Assembly (NCBI GenBank): GCA_030386875.1
Contig: CM059560.1
Coordinates: 45,550,757 to 45,614,756, forward strand
Direction of reading: 5' to 3'
Length of the DNA: 64,000 nt
From: Morinoia aosen
Lineage: Eukaryota > Arthropoda > Malacostraca > Amphipoda > Talitridae
Part shown: piece by piece, positions 38,601 through 50,130 of the stretch
Layout of the letters: every line of letters starts with the position of its first letter
Numbering within the stretch: the stretch's first letter is position 1
Notes under the pieces: generated by a model
Databases searched by the model: none
Seen by the model: only the letters and a program-made list of their open reading frames with translations
Told to the model about the DNA's origin: nothing
Translations under genes and position numbers: made by a program

Positions 38601-39764
38601 AGATATTTCCTGTACTCCTTTGTGCGCTGTAGAGATACCTTCTGTACTCCTTTGTGCGCTGTAGAGATACCTTCTGTACTCCTTTGTGCGCTGTAGAGAT
38701 ACCTTCTGTACTCCTTTGTACGCTGTAGAGAACCCTTCTGTACTCCTTTGTGCGCTGTAGAGATACCTTCTGTACTCCTTTGTACGCTGTAGAGATACCT
38801 CGTGTACTCCTTTGTACGTTCTAGAGATATTTCCTGTACTCCTTTGTGCGCTGTAGAGATACCTTCTGTACTCCTTTGTGCGCTGTAGAGATACCTTCTG
38901 TACTCCTTTGTACGCTGTAGAGATACCTTCTGTACTCCTTTGTGCGCTGTAGAGATACCTTCTGTACTCCTTTGTACGCCGTAGAGATACCTCGTGTACT
39001 CCTTTGTACGTTCTAGAGATATTTCCTGTACTCCTTTGTGCGCTGTAGAGATACCTTCTGTACTCCTTTGTGCGCTGTAGAGATACCTTCTGTACTCCTT
39101 TGTGCGCTGTTGAGATACCTTCTGTACTCCTTTGTGCGCTGTAGAGATACCTTCTGTACTCCTTTGTGCGCTGTAGAGATACCTTCTGTACTCCTTTGTG
39201 CGCTGTAGAGATACCTTCTGTACTCCTTTGTGCGCTGTAGAGATACCTTCTGTACTCCTTTGTACGCTGTAGAGATACCTCGTGTACTCCTTTGTGCGCT
39301 GTAGAGATACCTTCTGTACTCCTTTGTGCGCTGTTGAGATACCTTCTGTACTCCTTTGTGCGCTGTAGAGATACCTTCTGTACTCCTTAGTGCGCTGTAG
39401 AGATACCTTCTGTACTCCTTTGTGCGCTGTAGAGATACCTTCTGTACTCCTTTGTGCGCTGTAGAGATACCTTCTGTACTCCTTTGTGCGCTGTAGAGAT
39501 ACCTCATGTACTCCTTTGTACGCTGTAGAGAGACCTTCTGCACTCCTTTGTACGCTGTAGAGATACCTCGTGTACTCCTTTGTGCGCTGTAGAGATACCT
39601 TCTGTACTCCTTTGTACGCTGTAGAGATACCTCGTGTACTCCTTTGTACGTTCTAGAGATATTTCCTGTACTCCTTTGTGCGCTGTAGAGATACCTTCTG
39701 TACTCCTTTGTACGCTGTAGAGATACCTTCTGTACTCCTTTGTACGCTGTAGAGATACCTCGTG
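35671..39764 (+). repeat. 4,094-bp superrepeat, copy 1 of a tandem pair
   Basis: D monomers at 35683, 35907, 36131, 36355, 36610, 36866, 37121, 37441, 37633, 37857, 38113, 38369, 38593, 38817, 39009, 39649 and 39777. The first seven are each 4,094 bp from the next copy (128 monomers minus 2 bp). From 37857 the offset is 3,774 bp, because copy 2 lacks ten monomers. Shared rare variants include the 1-bp deletion in TACTATTTG (near 36471 and 40567) and GAGAACCCTTC (near 38729 and 42503). Confidence 0.92.
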
Positions 39765-42700
39765 TACTCCTTTGTACGTTCTAGAGATATTTCCTGTACT
39801 CCCTTGTGCGCTGTAGAGATACCTTCTGTACTCCTTTGTGCGCTGTAGAGATACCTTCTGTACTCCTTTGTACGCTGTAGAGATACCTTCTGTACTCCTT
39901 TGTGCGCTGTAGAGATACCTTCTGTACTCTTTTGTGCGCTGTAGAGATACCTTCTGTACTCCTTTGTACGCTGTAGAGATACCTCGTGTACTCCTTTGTA
40001 CGTTCTAGAGATATTTCCTGTACTCCTTTGTGCGCTGTAGAGATACCTTCTGTACTCCTTTGTGCGCTGTAGAGATACCTTCTGTACTCCTTTGTGCGCT
40101 GTAGAGATACCTTCTGTACTCCTTTGTACGCTGTAGAGATACCTTCTGTACTCCTTTGTGCGCTGTAGAGATACCTTCTGTACTCCTTTGTACGCTGTAG
40201 AGATACCTCGTGTACTCCTTTGTACGTTCTAGAGATATTTCCTGTACTCCTTTGTGCGCTGTAGAGATACCTTCTGTACTCCTTTGTGCGCTGTAGAGAT
40301 ACCTTCTGTACACCTTTGTGCGCTGTAGAGATACTTTCTGTACTCCTTTGTACGCTGTAGAGATACCTTCTGTACTCCTTTGTGCGCTGTAGAGATACCT
40401 TCTGTACTCCTTTGTACGCTGTAGAGATACCTCGTGTACTCCTTTGTACGTTCTAGAGATATTTCCTGTACTCCTTTGTGCGCTGTAGAGATACTTTCTG
40501 TACTCCTTTGTGCGCTGTAGAGATACCTTCTGTACTCCTTTGTGCGCTGTAGAGATACCTTCTGTACTATTTGTGCGCTGTAGAGATACCTTCTGTACTC
40601 CTTTGTACGCTGTAGAGATACCTTCTGTACTCCTTTGTGCGCTGTAGAGATACCTTCTGTATTCCTTTGTACGCTGTAGAGATACCTCGTGTACTCCTTT
40701 GTACGTTCTAGAGATATTTCCTGTACTCCTTTGTGCGCTGTAGAGTTACCTTCTGTACTCCTTTGTGCGCTGTAGAGATACCTTCTGTACTCCTTTGTGC
40801 GCTGTAGAGATACCTTCTGTACTCCTTTGTACGCTGTAGAGATACCTTCTGTACTCCTTTGTGCGCTGTAGAGATACCTTCTGTACTCCTTTGTGCGCTG
40901 TAGAGATACCTTCTGTACTCCTTTGTACGCTGTAGAGATACCTCGTGTACTCCTTTGTACGTTCTAGAGATATTTCCTGTACTCCTCTGTGCGCTGTAGA
41001 GATACCTTCTGTACTCCTTTGTGCGCTGTAGAGATACCTTCTGTACTCCTTTGTGCGCTGTAGAGATACCTTCTGTACTCCTTTGTACGCTGTAGAGATA
41101 CCTTCTGTACTCCTTTGTGCGCTGTAGAGATACCTTCTGTACTCCTTTGACGCTGTAGAGATACCTTCTGTACTCCTTTGTACGCTGTAGAGATACTTCG
41201 TGTACTCCTTTTTACGTTCTAGAGATATTTCCTGTACTCCTTTGTGCGCTGTAGAGATACCTTCTGTACTCCTTTGTGCGCTGTAGAGATACCTTTTGTA
41301 CTCCTTTGTGCGCTGTAGAGATACCTTCTGTACTCCTTTGTGCGCTGTAGAGATACCTTCTGTACTCCTTTGTGCGCTGTAGAGATACCTCGTGTACTCC
41401 TTTGTACGCTGTAGAGATACCTTCTGTACTCCTTTGTGCGCTGTAGAGATACCTTCTGTACTCCTTTGTGCGCTGTAGAGATGCCTTCTGTACTCCTTTG
41501 CGCGCTGTAGAGATACCTTCTGTACTCCTTTGTACGCTGTAGAGATACCTTCTGTACTCCTTTGTGCGCTGTAGAGATACCTTCTGTACTCCTTTGTACG
41601 CTGTAGAGATACCTCGTGTACTCCTTTGTACGTTCTAGAGGTATTTCCTGTACTCCTTTGTGCGCTGTAGAGATACCTTCTGTACTCCTTTGTGCGCTGT
41701 AGAGATACCTTCTGTACTCCTTTGTGCGCTGTAGAGATACCTTCTGTACTCCTTTGTGCGCTGTAGAGATACCTTCTGTACTCCTTTGTACGCTGTAGAG
41801 ATACCTTCTGTACTCCTTTGTGCGCTGTAGAGATACCTTCTGTACTCCTTTGTACGCTGTAGAGATACCTCGTGTACTCCTTTGTACGTTCTAGAGATAT
41901 TTCCTGTACTCCTTTGTGCGCTGTAGAGATACCTTCTGTACTCCTTTGTGCGCTATAGAGATACCTTCTGTACTCCTTTGTGCGCTGTAGAGATACCTTC
42001 TGTACTCCTTTGTACGCTGTAGAGATTCCTTCTGTACTCCTTTGTGCGCTGTAGAGATACCTTCTGTACTCCTTTGTGCGCTGTAGAGACACCTTCTGTT
42101 CTCCTTTGTACGCTGTAGAGATACCTCGTGTACTCCTTTGTACGTTCTAGAGATATTTCCTGTACTCCTTTGTGCGCTGTAGAGATACCTTCTGTACTCC
42201 TTTGTGCGCTGTAGAGATACCTTCTGTACTCCTTTGTGCGCTGTAGAGATTCCTTCTGTACTCCTTTGTACGCTGTAGAGATACCTTCTGTACTCCTTTG
42301 TGCGCTGTAGAGATACCTTCTGTACTCCTTTGTACGCTGTAGAGATACCTCGTGTACTCCTTTGTACGTTCTAGAGATATTTCCTGTACTCCTTTGTGCG
42401 CTGTAGAGATACCTTCTGTACTCCTTTGTGCGCTGTAGAGATACCTTCTGTACTCCTTTGTGCGCTGTAGAGATACCTTCTGGACTCCTTTGTACGCTGT
42501 AGAGAACCCTTCTGTACTCCTTTGTGCGCTGTAGAGATACCTTCTGTACTCCTTTGTACGCTGTAGAGATACCTCGTGTACTCCTTTGTACGTTCTAGAG
42601 ATATTTCCTGTACTCCTTTGTGCGCTGTAGAGATACCTTCTGTACTCCTTTGTGCGCTGTAGAGATACCTTCTGTACTCCTTTGTACGCTGTAGAGATAC

Positions 42701-43410
42701 CTTCTGTACTCCTTTGTGCGCTGTAGAGATACCTTCTGTACTCCTTTGTACGCCGTAGAGATACCTCGTGTACTCCTTTGTACGTTCTAGAGATATTTCC
42801 TGTACTCCTTTGTGCGCTGTAGAGATACCTTCTGTACTCCTTTGTGCGCTGTAGAGATACCTTCTGTACTCCTTTGTGCGCTGTTGAGATACCTTCTGTA
42901 CTCCTTTGTGCGCTGTAGAGATACCTTCTGTACTCCTTTGTGCGCTGTAGAGATACCTTCTGTACTCCTTTGTGCGCTGTAGAGATACCTTCTGTACTCC
43001 TTTGTGCGCTGTAGAGATACCTTCTGTACTCCTTTGTACGCTGTAGAGATACCTCGTGTACTCCTTTGTGCGCTGTAGAGATACCTTCTGTACGCCTTTG
43101 TGCGCTGTTGAGATACCTTCTGTACTCCTTTGTGCGCTGTAGAGATACCTTCTGTACTCCTTAGTGCGCTGTAGAGATACCTTCTGTACTCCTTTGTGCG
43201 CTGTAGAGATACCTTCTGTACTCCTTTGTGCGCTGTAGAGATACCTTCTGTACTCCTTTGTGCGCTGTAGAGATACCTCATGTACTCCTTTGTACGCTGT
43301 AGAGATACCTTCTGCACTCCTTTGTACGCTGTAGAGATACCTCGTGTACTCCTTTGTGCGCTGTAGAGATACCTTCTGTACTCCTTTGTACGCTGTAGAG
43401 ATACCTCGTG
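39765..43410 (+). repeat. 4,094-bp superrepeat, copy 2, with a 320-bp internal deletion
   Basis: D intervals from 39777 are 224, 224, 224, 255, 256, 255, 416, 256, 256, 224, 224, 192, 640. In copy 1 the 416-bp interval is represented by 320, 192 and 224 bp. Exactly 320 bp (10 monomers, including two D) is therefore missing between 41215 and 41631. The flanking phase is kept, as expected for an in-register unequal exchange. The copy ends with the shared 640-bp D-free block. Confidence 0.9.
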
Positions 43411-45010
43411 TACTCCTTTGTACGTTCTAGAGATATTTCCTGTACTCCTTTGTGCGCTGTAGAGATACCTTCTGTACTCCTTTGTGCGCTGTAGGGATAC
43501 CTTCTGTACTCCTTTGTGCGCTGTAGAGATACCTTCTGTACTCCTTTGTGCGCTGTAGAGATACCTTCTGTACTCCTTTGTGCGCTGTAGAGATACCTTC
43601 TGTACTCCTTTGTACGCTGTAGAGATACCTCGTGTACTCCTTTGTACGTTCTAGAGATATTTCCTGTACTCCTTTGTGCGCTGTAGAGATACCTTCTGTA
43701 CTCCTTTGTGCGCTGTAGAGATACCTTCTGTACTCCTTTGTGCGCTGTAGAGATACCTTCTGTACTCCTTTGTGCGCTGTAGAGATACCTTCTGTACTCC
43801 TTTGTGCGCTGTAGAGATACCTTCTGTACTCCTTTGTACGCTGTAGAGATACCTCGTGTACTCCTTTGTAAGTTCTAGAGATATTTCCTGTACTCCTTTG
43901 TGCGCTGTAGAGATACCTTCTGTACTCCTTTGTGCGCTGTAGAGATACCTTCTGTACTCCTTTGTGCGCTGTAGAGATACCTCGTGTACTCCTTTGTACG
44001 CTGTAGAGATACCTTCTGTACTCCTTTGTGCGCTGTAGAGATACCTTCTGTACTCCTTTGTGCGCTGTAGAGATACCTTCTGTACTCCTTTGTGCGCTGT
44101 AGAGATACCTTCTGTACTCTTTTGTGCGCTGTAGAGATACCTCGTGTACTCCTTTGTACGCTGTAGAGATACCTTCTGTACTCCTTTGTGCGCTGTAGAG
44201 ATACCTTCTGTACTCCTTTGTGCGCTGTAGAGATACCTTCTGTACTCCTTTGTGCGCTGTAGAGATACCTTCTGTACTCCTTTGTGCGCTGTAGAGATAC
44301 CTTCTGTACTCCTTTGTGCGCTGTAGAGATACCTCGTGTACTCCTTTGTACGTTCGAGAGATATTTCCTGTACTCCTTTGTGCGCTGTAGAGATACCTTC
44401 TGTACTCCTTTGTGCGCTGTAGAGATACCTTCTGTACTCCTTTGTGCGCTGTAGAGATACCTCGTGTACTCCTTTGTACGTTCTAGAGATATTTCCTGTA
44501 CTCCTTTGTGCGCTGTAGAGATACCTTCTGTACTCCTTTGTGCGCTGTAGAGATACCTTCTGTACTCCTTTGTACGCTGTAGAGATACCTCGTGTACTCC
44601 TTTGTACGTTCTAGAGATATTTCCTGTACTCCTTGGTGCGCTGTAGAGATACCTTCTGTACTCCTTTGTGCGCTGTAGAGATACCTTCTGTACTCCTTTG
44701 TGCGCTGTAGAGATACCTTCTGTACTCCTTTGTGCGCTGTAGAGATACCTTCTGTACTCCTTTGTACGTTCTAGAGATATTTCCTCTACTCCTTTGTGCG
44801 CTGTAGAGATACCTTCTGTACTCCTTTGTACGCTGTAGAGATACCTCGTATACTCCTTTGTACGTTCTAGAGATATTTCCTGTACTCCTTTGTGCGCTGT
44901 AGAGATACCTTCTGTACTCCTTTGTGCGCTGTAGAGATACCTTCTGTACTCCTTTGTGCGCTGTAGAGATACCTTCTGTACTCCTTTGTACGCTGTAGAG
45001 ATACCTCGTG
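43411..45010 (+). repeat. Superrepeat segment with the 128-128-160-96-160 barcode, copy at 44.4 kb
   Basis: D at 43423, 43647, 43871 (variant GTAAGTTCTAG), 44351 (TTCGAGAG), 44479, 44607, 44767, 44863 and 45023. From 44351 the intervals are 128, 128, 160, 96, 160, as at 6093 and 12683. Like the copy at 5.4 kb it follows directly after a 640-bp D-free block, so the order of neighbouring modules has been kept over about 38 kb. Confidence 0.87.
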
Positions 45011-47058
45011 TACTCCTTTGTACGTTCTAGAGATATTTCCTGTACTCCTTTGTGCGCTGTAGAGATACCTTCTCTACTCCTTTGTGCGCTGTAGAGATAC
45101 CTTTTGTACTCCTTTGTGCGCTGTAGAGATACCTTCTGTACTCCTTTGTACGCTGTAGAGATACCTTCTGTACTCCTTTGTGCGCTGTAGAGATACCTTC
45201 TGTACTCCTTTGTACGCTGTAGAGATACCTCGTGTACTCCTTTGTACGTTCTAGAGAAATTTCCTGTACTCCTTTGTGCGCTGTAGAGATACTTTCTGTA
45301 CTCCTTTGTGCGCTGTAGAGATACCTTCTGTACTCCTTTGTGCGCTGTAGAGATACCTTCTGTACTCCTTTGTACGCTGTTGAGATACCTTCTGTACTCC
45401 TTTGTGCGCTGTAGAGATACCTTCTGTACTCCTTTGTACGCTGCAGAGATACCTCGTGTACTCCTTTGTACGTTCTAGAGATATTTCCTGTACTCCTTTG
45501 TGCGCTGTAGAGATACCTTCTGTACTCCTTTGTGTGCTGTAGAGATACCTTCTGTACTCTTTTGTGCGCTGTAGAGATACCTTCTGTACTCCTTTGTACG
45601 CTGTAGAGATACCTTCTGTACTCCTTTGTGCGCTGTAGAGATACCTTCTGTACTCCTTTGTACGCTGTAGAGATACCTCGTGTACTCCTTTGTACGTTCT
45701 AGAGATATTTCCTGTACTCCTTTGTGCGCTGTAGAGATACCTTCTGTACTCCTTTGTGCGCTGTAGAGATACCTTCTGTACTCCTTTGTGCGCTGTAGAG
45801 ATACCTTCTGTACTCCTTTGTGCGCTGTAGAGATACCTTCTGTACTCCTTTGTACGTTCTAGAGATATTTCCTGTACTCCTTTGTGCGCTGTAGAGATAC
45901 CTTCTGTACTCCTTTGTGCGCTGTAGAGATACCTTCTGTACTCCTTTGGGCGCTGTAGAGATACCTTCTGTACTCCTTTGTGCGCTGTAGAGATACCTCG
46001 TGTACTCCTTTGTACGCTGTAGAGATACCTTCTGTATTCCTTTGTGCGCTGTAGAGATACCTTCTGTACTCCTTTGTGCGCTGTAGAGATACCTCGTGCA
46101 CTCCTTTGTGCGCTGTAGAGATACCTTCTGTACGCCTTTGTGCGCTGTAGAGATACCTTCTGTACTCCTTTGTACGCTGTAGAGATACCTCCTGTACTCC
46201 TTTGTACGTTCTAGAGATATTTCCTGTACTCCTTTGTGCGCTGTAGAGATACCTTCTGTACTCCTTTGTACGCTGTAGAGATACCTTCTGTACTCCTTTG
46301 TGCGCTGTAGAGATACCTTCTGTACTCCTTTGTGCGCTGTAGAGATACCTTCTGTACTCCTTTGTACGCTGTAGAGATACCTCGTGTACTCCTTTGTACG
46401 TTCTAGAGATATTTCCTGTACTCCTTTGTGCGCTGTAGAGATACCTTCTGTACTCCTTTGTGCGCTGTAGAGATACCTTCTTTACTCCTTTGTGCGCTGT
46501 AGAGATACCTTCTGTACTCCTTTGTGCGCTGTAGAGATACCTTCTGTACTCCTTTGTGCGCTGTAGAGATACCTTCTGTACTCCTTTGTACGCTGTAGAG
46601 ATACCTCGTGTACTCCTTTGTACGTTCTAGAGATATTTCCTGTACTCCTTTGTGCGCTGTAGAGATACCTTCTGTACTCCTTTGTGCGCTGTAGAGATAC
46701 CTTCTGTACTCCTTTGTGCGCTGTAGAGATACCTTCTGTACGCCTTTGTGCGCTGTAGAGATACCTTCTGTACTCCTTTGTGCGCTGTAGAGATACCTTC
46801 TGTACTCCTATGTGCGCTGTAGAGATACCTTCTGTACTCCTTTGTGCGCTGTAGAGATACCTCGTGTACTCCTTTGTACGTTCTAGAGATATTTCCTGTA
46901 CTCCTTTGTGCGCTGTAGAGATACCTTCTGTACTCCTTTGTGCGCTGTAGAGATACCTTCTCTACTCCTTTGTGCGCTGTAGAGATACCTTTTGTACTCC
47001 TTTGTGCGCTGTAGAGATACCTTCTGTACTCCTTTGTACGCTGTAGAGATACCTCGTG
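45011..47058 (+). repeat. 2,048-bp superrepeat, copy 1
   Basis: D at 45023, 45247 (AGAGAAAT), 45471, 45695, 45855, 46207, 46399, 46623 and 46879. Each lies 2,048 bp (64 monomers) from a D in the next segment. Shared rare variants include TTTGGGCG near 45946, CTGTATTCC near 46033, TACGCCTTTG near 46131 and near 46740, and TACTCCTATG near 46803. The left half is also a copy of the 6.8-7.5 kb region. Confidence 0.9.
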
Positions 47059-49170
47059 TACTCCTTTGTACGTTCTAGAGATATTTCCTGTACTCCTTTG
47101 TGCGCTGTAGAGATACCTTCTCTACTCCTTTGTGCGCTGTAGAGATACCTTTTGTACTCCTTTGTGCGCTGTAGAGATACCTTCTGTACTCCTTTGTACG
47201 CTGTAGAGATACCTTCTGTACTCCTTTGTGCGCTGTAGAGATACCTTCTGTACTCCTTTGTACGCTGTAGAGATACCTCGTGTACTCCTTTGTACGTTCT
47301 AGAGAAATTTCCTGTACTCCTTTGTGCGCTGTAGAGATACTTTCTGTACTCCTTTGTGCGCTGTAGAGATACCTTCTGTACTCCTTTGTGCGCTGTAGAG
47401 ATACCTTCTGTACTCCTTTGTACGCTGTTGAGATACCTTCTGTACTCCTTTGTGCGCTGTAGAGATACCTTCTGTACTCCTTTGTACGCTGTAGAGATAC
47501 CTCGTGTACTCCTTTGTACGTTCTAGAGATATTTCCTGTACTCCTTTGTGCGCTGTAGAGATACCTTCTGTACTCCTTTGTGTGCTGTAGAGATACCTTC
47601 TGTACTCTTTTGTGCGCTGTAGAGATACCTTCTGTACTCCTTTGTACGCTGTAGAGATACCTTCTATACTCCTTTGTGCGCTGTAGAGATACCTTCTGTA
47701 CTCCTTTGTACGCTGTAGAGATACCTCGTGTACTCCTTTGTACGTTCTAGAGATATTTCCTGTACTCCTTTGTGCGCTGTAGAGATACCTTCTGTACTCC
47801 TTTGTGCGCTGTAGAGATACCTTCTGTACTCCTTTGTGCGCTGTAGAGATACCTTCTGTACTCCTTTGTGCGCTGTAGAGATACCTTCTGTACTCCTTTG
47901 TACGTTCTAGAGATATTTCCTGTACTCCTTTGTGCGCTGTAGAGATACCTTCTGTACTCCTTTGTGCGCTGTAGAGATACCTTCTGTACTCCTTTGGGCG
48001 CTGTAGAGATACCTTCTGTACTCCTTTGTGCGCTGTAGAGATACCTCGTGTACTCCTTTGTACGCTGTAGAGATACCTTCTGTATTCCTTTGTGCGCTGT
48101 AGAGATACCTTCTGTACTCCTTTGTGCGCTGTAGAGATACCTCGTGCACTCCTTTGTGCGCTGTAGAGATACCTTCTGTACGCCTTTGTGCGCTGTAGAG
48201 ATACCTTCTGTACTCCTTTGTACGCTGTAGAGATACCTCCTGTACTCCTTTGTACGTTCTAGAGATATTTCCTGTACTCCTTTGTGCGCTGTAGAGATAC
48301 CTTCTGTACTCCTTTGTACGCTGTAGAGATACCTTCTGTACTCCTTTGTGCGCTGTAGAGATACCTTCTGTACTCCTTTGTGCGCTGTAGAGATACCTTC
48401 TGTACTCCTTTGTACGCTGTAGAGATACCTCGTGTACTCCTTTGTACGTTCTAGAGATATTTCCTGTACTCCTTTGTGCGCTGTAGAGATACCTTCTGTA
48501 CTCCTTTGTGCGCTGTAGAGATACCTTCTTTACTCCTTTGTGCGCTGTAGAGATACCTTCTGTACTCCTTTGTGCGCTGTAGAGATACCTTCTGTACTCC
48601 TTTGTGCGCTGTAGAGATACCTTCTGTACTCCTTTGTACGCTGTAGAGATACCTCGTGTACTCCTTTGTACGTTCTAGAGATATTTCCTGTACTCCTTTG
48701 TGCGCTGTAGAGATACCTTCTGTACTCCTTTGTGCGCTGTAGAGATACCTTCTGTACTCCTTTGTGCGCTGTAGAGATACCTTCTGTACGCCTTTGTGCG
48801 CTGTAGAGATACCTTCTGTACTCCTTTGTGCGCTGTAGAGATACCTTCTGTACTCCTATGTGCGCTGTAGAGATACCTTCTGTACTCCTTTGTGCGCTGT
48901 AGAGATACCTCGTGTACTCCTTTGTACGTTCTAGAGATATTTCCTGTACTCCTTTGTGCGCTGTAGAGATACCTTCTGTACTCCTTTGTGCGCTGTAGAG
49001 ATACCTTCTGTACTCCTTTGTGCGCTGTAGAGATTCCTTCTGTACTCCTTTGTACGCTGTAGAGATACCTTCTGTACTCCTTTGTGCGCTGTAGAGATAC
49101 CTTCTGTACTCCTTTGTGCGCTGTAGAGATACCTTCTGTACTCCTTTGTACGCTGTAGAGATACCTCGTG
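47059..49170 (+). repeat. 2,048-bp superrepeat, copy 2
   Basis: D at 47071, 47295 (AGAGAAAT), 47519, 47743, 47903, 48255, 48447, 48671 and 48927, each 2,048 bp from copy 1. The variants TTTGGGCG, TACGCCTTTG and TACTCCTATG recur in place. A TCTATACTCC variant near 47663 is private to this copy of the pair. Copy identity ends shortly after 48927, where the next interval (256 bp) differs from copy 1 (192 bp). Confidence 0.9.
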
Positions 49171-50130
49171 TACTCCTTTGTACGTTCTAGAGATATTTCC
49201 TGTACTCCTTTGTGCGCTGTAGAGATACCTTCTGTACTCCTTTGTACGCTGTAGAGATACCTCGTGTACTCCTTTGTGCGCTGTAGAGATACCTTCTGTA
49301 CTCCTTTGTGCGCTGTAGAGATACCTTCTGTACTCCTTTGTGCGCTGTAGAGATACCTTCTGTACTCCTTTGTACGCTGTAGAGATACCTCGTGTACTCC
49401 TTTGTACGTTCTAGAGATATTTCCTGTACTCCTTTGTGCGCTGTAGAGATACCTTCTGTACTCCTTTGTGCGCTGTAGAGATACCTTCTTTACTCCTTTG
49501 TGCGCTGTAGAGATACCTTCTGTACTCCTTTGTGCGCTGTAGAGATACCTTCTGTACTCCTTTGTGCGCTGTAGAGATACCTCGTGTACTCCTTTGTACG
49601 CTGTAGAGATACCTTCTGTACTCCTTTGTGCGCTGTAGAGATACCTTCTGTACTCCTTTGAATGCTGTAGAGATACCTTCTGTACTCCTTTGTGCGCTGT
49701 AGAGATACCTCGTGTACTCCTTTGTACGTTCTAGAGATATTTCCTGTACTCCTTTGTGCGCTGTAGAGATTCCTTCTGTACTCCTTTGTGCGCTGTAGAG
49801 ATACCTTCTGTACTCCTTTGTGCGCTGTAGAGAGACCTTCTGTACTCCTTTGTGCGCTGTAGAGATACCTTCTGTACTTCTTTGTGCGCTGTAGAGATAC
49901 CTCGTGTACTCCTTTGTACGTTCTATAGATATTTCCTGTACTCCTTTGTGCGCTGTAGAGATACCTTCTGTACTCCTTTGTGCGCTGTAGAGATGCCTTC
50001 TGTACTCCTTTGCGCGCTGTAGAGATACCTTCTGTACTCCTTTGTACGCTGTAGAGATACCTTCTGTACTCCTTTGTGCGCTGTAGAGATACCTTCTGTA
50101 CTCCTTTGTACGCTGTAGAGATACCTCGTG
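49171..50130 (+). repeat. Mosaic segment joining two superrepeat families
   Basis: D at 49183, 49407, 49727, 49919 (variant TTCTATAG) and 50143. The TTCTATAG D and nearby TTTGAATGCTG (near 49657) and GAGAGACC variants recur around 51960-52223, so this piece belongs to the 52-kb family. From 50143 the barcode switches to that of the 2,048-bp family. The switch lies between about 49,920 and 50,143. Confidence 0.75.
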
